Assembly (NCBI GenBank): GCA_045646145.1
Contig: JAZRKE010000075.1
Location: 1-6,030 of the forward strand
Length of the DNA: 6,030 nucleotides
Source of the DNA: SIG565 sp045646145
GTDB lineage: Bacteria; Bacillota; Clostridia; Oscillospirales; Acutalibacteraceae
Reading direction: 5' to 3'
How positions within the stretch are numbered: position 1 is the stretch's first letter; each line of letters opens with the position of its first letter. Positions 4,295 to 6,030 of this stretch are shown piece by piece. The translations under genes were made by a program, and so were the position numbers. The notes below the pieces were generated by a model. It saw only the letters and a program-made list of their open reading frames with translations. It made no database searches and had not been told where the DNA came from.

Positions 4295-5871
4295 ATGACC
4301 GAATTCGAGAGAATGGCTGAGCTTCTTCTGCCTAATATTACTAAAACACCCGAATACTATGAAGAAAAATATCCTTCCCGCAATTTGCCTGAGGGTGCAC
4401 GCGTTGTGAGAATTGCACCGTCTCCCACAGGGTATCTGCATTTAGGTACACTTTTCGCTGCACTTGTTAACCGTATCACTGCTACGAGTTCAGGAGGAAT
4501 TTTCTTTACAAGAATTGAGGATACCGATAAAAAGCGTGAAATTGAGGGTGGAATTGAAAATATTATCGGCGGACTTGACCGCTTTGGAATTGCCATAGAT
4601 GAAGGCTTTGTAAGCGGTACCGAAGAAAAGGGTAATTACGGTCCCTATCAGCAGAGCAAACGCGCCGAAATCTACCAAGCCTATGCTAAAAAACTAATCC
4701 GCGAAGGCCTTGCCTACCCTTGTTTCTGTACTGCAGAGGATTTGGATACCGTCAGGGCTTATCAGGAAGAAAATAAAATCAGAACCGGATACCACGGTAA
4801 ATTTGCAAAACACAGAAATATAACGGTTGAAGAGGCCAAAGAACTTATAAATAGCGGTAAGGATTTTGTAGTTCGCTTAAAATCCCCCGGCTGTGAAGAA
4901 AACCGAATTACATTTGAAGACGGTATTAAGGGTAAAATTGAAATGCCTGAGAATGATGAGGACTTTGTAATTTTAAAATCCGACGGTATTCCCACCTATC
5001 ATTTTGCCCACGCCGTTGATGACCACTTAATGCGCACAACCCACGTAATCAGAGGGGACGAGTGGATTTCATCGGTTCCTAAGCATATTCAACTATTTAA
5101 ATTGCTCGGACATAAGGTGCCGAAATTTGCTCATGTTGCCCCAATTATGAAGCTTGATAACGGTGCTAAGCGCAAAATCTCAAAAAGAAAAGACCCTGAA
5201 GCCGCCGTGCAATTCTTTGCTGAACAGGGCTTTGAGGGTGATACCGTGCTTGAATATCTTATGACAATCGCCGCCTCAGATTTTGAGGATTGGCGCAGGG
5301 CTAATAAAGATGCTTCATATAAGGATTTTAAGTTTAACCTTAAAAAAATGAGTGTATCGGGTGCGCTGTTTGATGAAAACAAGCTGCTTGATGTAAGCAA
5401 AAACCGAATTGCCGCTATGAAATCATATGAGGTTTATGAAAAACTTACCGCCTGGGCAAAGGAATTTGACGGTGAATTTTATAATATTTTAACTGCTGAC
5501 AAGGATTTCTCTCTAAATATGTTGGCAATTGACCGCGATGACGCCCAAAAGCCCCGAAAGGATTTGGCAAAATGGAGTGAGGCTAAGAATTACTTTGCGT
5601 TTTTCTTTGAAGACCTTTACTCTCCCGACTATACTCTGCCTGAGAATATAGAAAAAGGCGACGCCGCCGCCTTCCTGAATAAATACATCTCGGTTTATGA
5701 TGAAAACGATGACCGACAGGCTTGGTTTGATAAAATAAAGGCTATAGCACCCGAGCTTCAGTTTGCTGCCGAAACTAAGGTATATAAAGCAGAACCCGAA
5801 AAATATAAGGGACATGCGGGAGACCTTAGCACAGTACTCAGAATAGCCCTTACAGGCAGACGCAACACACC
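4295..5871 (+). CDS. gltX: Glutamate--tRNA ligase, long clostridial form; 3' end lost in an adapter chimera
   Basis: This class I aminoacyl-tRNA synthetase charges tRNA-Glu with glutamate. The ATP-binding HIGH motif appears as HLGT (49-52, in APSPTGYLHLGT) and KMSKS as KISKR (294-298). The catalytic half contains RIEDTD (73-78), DGIPTYHFAHAVDDHLM (230-246) and RGDEW (253-257). Residues from about 350 onward form the anticodon-binding half. The 36-residue N-terminal extension and the KRKISKRKDPEAAV context are typical of the long (about 550-residue) variant found in Clostridia. AGGGGA lies seven bases before the ATG at 4295. Genomic coding ends at 5871, after codon 525 plus two bases. The open frame continues to a TGA at 5912-5914, but those last 13 residues are translated adapter. 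The family normally continues for roughly 25 more residues, so the gene is truncated by assembly and probably intact in the organism. Confidence 0.95.
5797..5871. repeat. First copy of a perfect 75-bp direct repeat (genuine gltX sequence)
   Basis: This segment is identical, with no mismatch, to 5956-6030. It encodes the gltX stretch around KYKGHAGDLSTVLRIALTG, which fits the family alignment, so this is the real genomic copy. The repeat distance is 159 bp: 75 bp of gltX plus 84 bp of adapter. Confidence 0.95.
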
Positions 5872-5955
5872 AAGTCGGATCGTAGCCATGTCGTTCTGTG
5901 AGCCAAGGAGTTGAAAATGAAAATTGTCTTCCTAAGACCGCTTGGCCTCCGACTT
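5872..5955. other. MGI/DNBSEQ sequencing adapter with barcode (assembly artefact)
   Basis: 5872-5913 begins AAGTCGGATCGTAGCCATGT and ends CCAAGGAGTTG, matching the 42-nt MGI/BGI read-2 adapter arm. 5924-5955 begins TTGTCTTCCTAAGACCGCTT and ends CCTCCGACTT, the reverse complement of the 32-nt read-1 arm. Between them lie exactly 10 nt, AAAATGAAAA (5914-5923), the size and place of the sample barcode. The outer AAGTCGGA/TCCGACTT inverted repeat is the adapters' shared end. Adapter sequences are recalled from memory, but the three-part match is exact in layout. This is not biological DNA of the organism. Confidence 0.96.
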
Positions 5956-6030
5956 CGAAAAATATAAGGGACATGCGGGAGACCTTAGCACAGTACTCAG
6001 AATAGCCCTTACAGGCAGACGCAACACACC
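5956..6030. repeat. Second copy of the 75-bp gltX segment (artefactual duplicate at contig end)
   Basis: This copy is identical to 5797-5871 and ends exactly at the last base of the window. It follows the adapter directly, as expected when a short circularised library insert is read or assembled around its circle (insert, adapter, insert). It should not be annotated as a gene fragment or a genomic repeat. Confidence 0.93.

Noticed and set aside
5872..5955. A small insertion element with 8-bp terminal inverted repeats and 75-bp target-site duplications inside gltX
   Set aside because: The sequence is recognisable as the two MGI/DNBSEQ adapter arms around a 10-nt barcode. 75 bp is far too long for a target duplication, and the second copy ends exactly at the contig edge.
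5513..5974. 153-residue minus-strand reading frame near the right end
   Set aside because: It is antisense to gltX and passes through the adapter and its duplicated flank, so it is partly synthetic sequence. It has no credible ribosome binding site or family resemblance.

Overview
The window looks like a chromosomal contig from an AT-rich, low-GC Gram-positive bacterium, most likely an anaerobic gut-type Clostridia. The reasons are strong AGGAG-like ribosome binding sites, TATAAT-type promoters, the long clostridial form of glutamyl-tRNA synthetase, nrdR and a DUF2809-type membrane protein. The lineage is inferred from protein style, not from a search. No mobile element, CRISPR array, tRNA, rRNA or defence system is visible. 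The gene content is ordinary, and the most unusual segment, at the right end, is a sequencing artefact.

Layout, left to right. Positions 1-18 hold the first six codons of a minus-strand gene that runs off the left edge. Its leader closely matches that of the next gene, a WG-repeat lipoprotein (68-907, minus). A 236-bp intergenic region (908-1143) carries that gene's probable promoter, a set of 11-bp-phased repeats, a 22-bp direct repeat and the ung terminator. Uracil-DNA glycosylase ung (1144-1812, minus) is divergent from a HAD-family phosphatase (1876-2505, plus). The HAD gene converges on a DUF2809-like membrane protein (2502-2903, minus); the two overlap by 4 bp and share a terminator hairpin. 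A perfect 26-bp palindrome separates DUF2809 from a cyclophilin-type peptidyl-prolyl isomerase (3009-3605, minus). The isomerase is divergent from nrdR (3733-4185, plus). Their promoters are arranged around a 14-bp inverted repeat, and a near-consensus NrdR box fills the spacer of the nrdR promoter. After the nrdR terminator, gltX (4295 onward, plus) has its own promoter.

The right end is not genomic as assembled. Positions 5872-5955 match, from memory, the two MGI/DNBSEQ (BGI) adapter arms back to back around a 10-nt barcode. They are flanked by two identical 75-bp copies of gltX sequence (5797-5871 and 5956-6030). Reliable genomic sequence therefore ends at 5871. gltX is truncated there, and its apparent last 13 residues and stop codon are encoded by adapter.

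The genes do not form a single pathway. They are separately transcribed housekeeping units: DNA repair (ung), metabolite dephosphorylation (HAD), protein folding (cyclophilin), dNTP-synthesis control (nrdR) and translation (gltX), plus surface or membrane proteins of unknown role.
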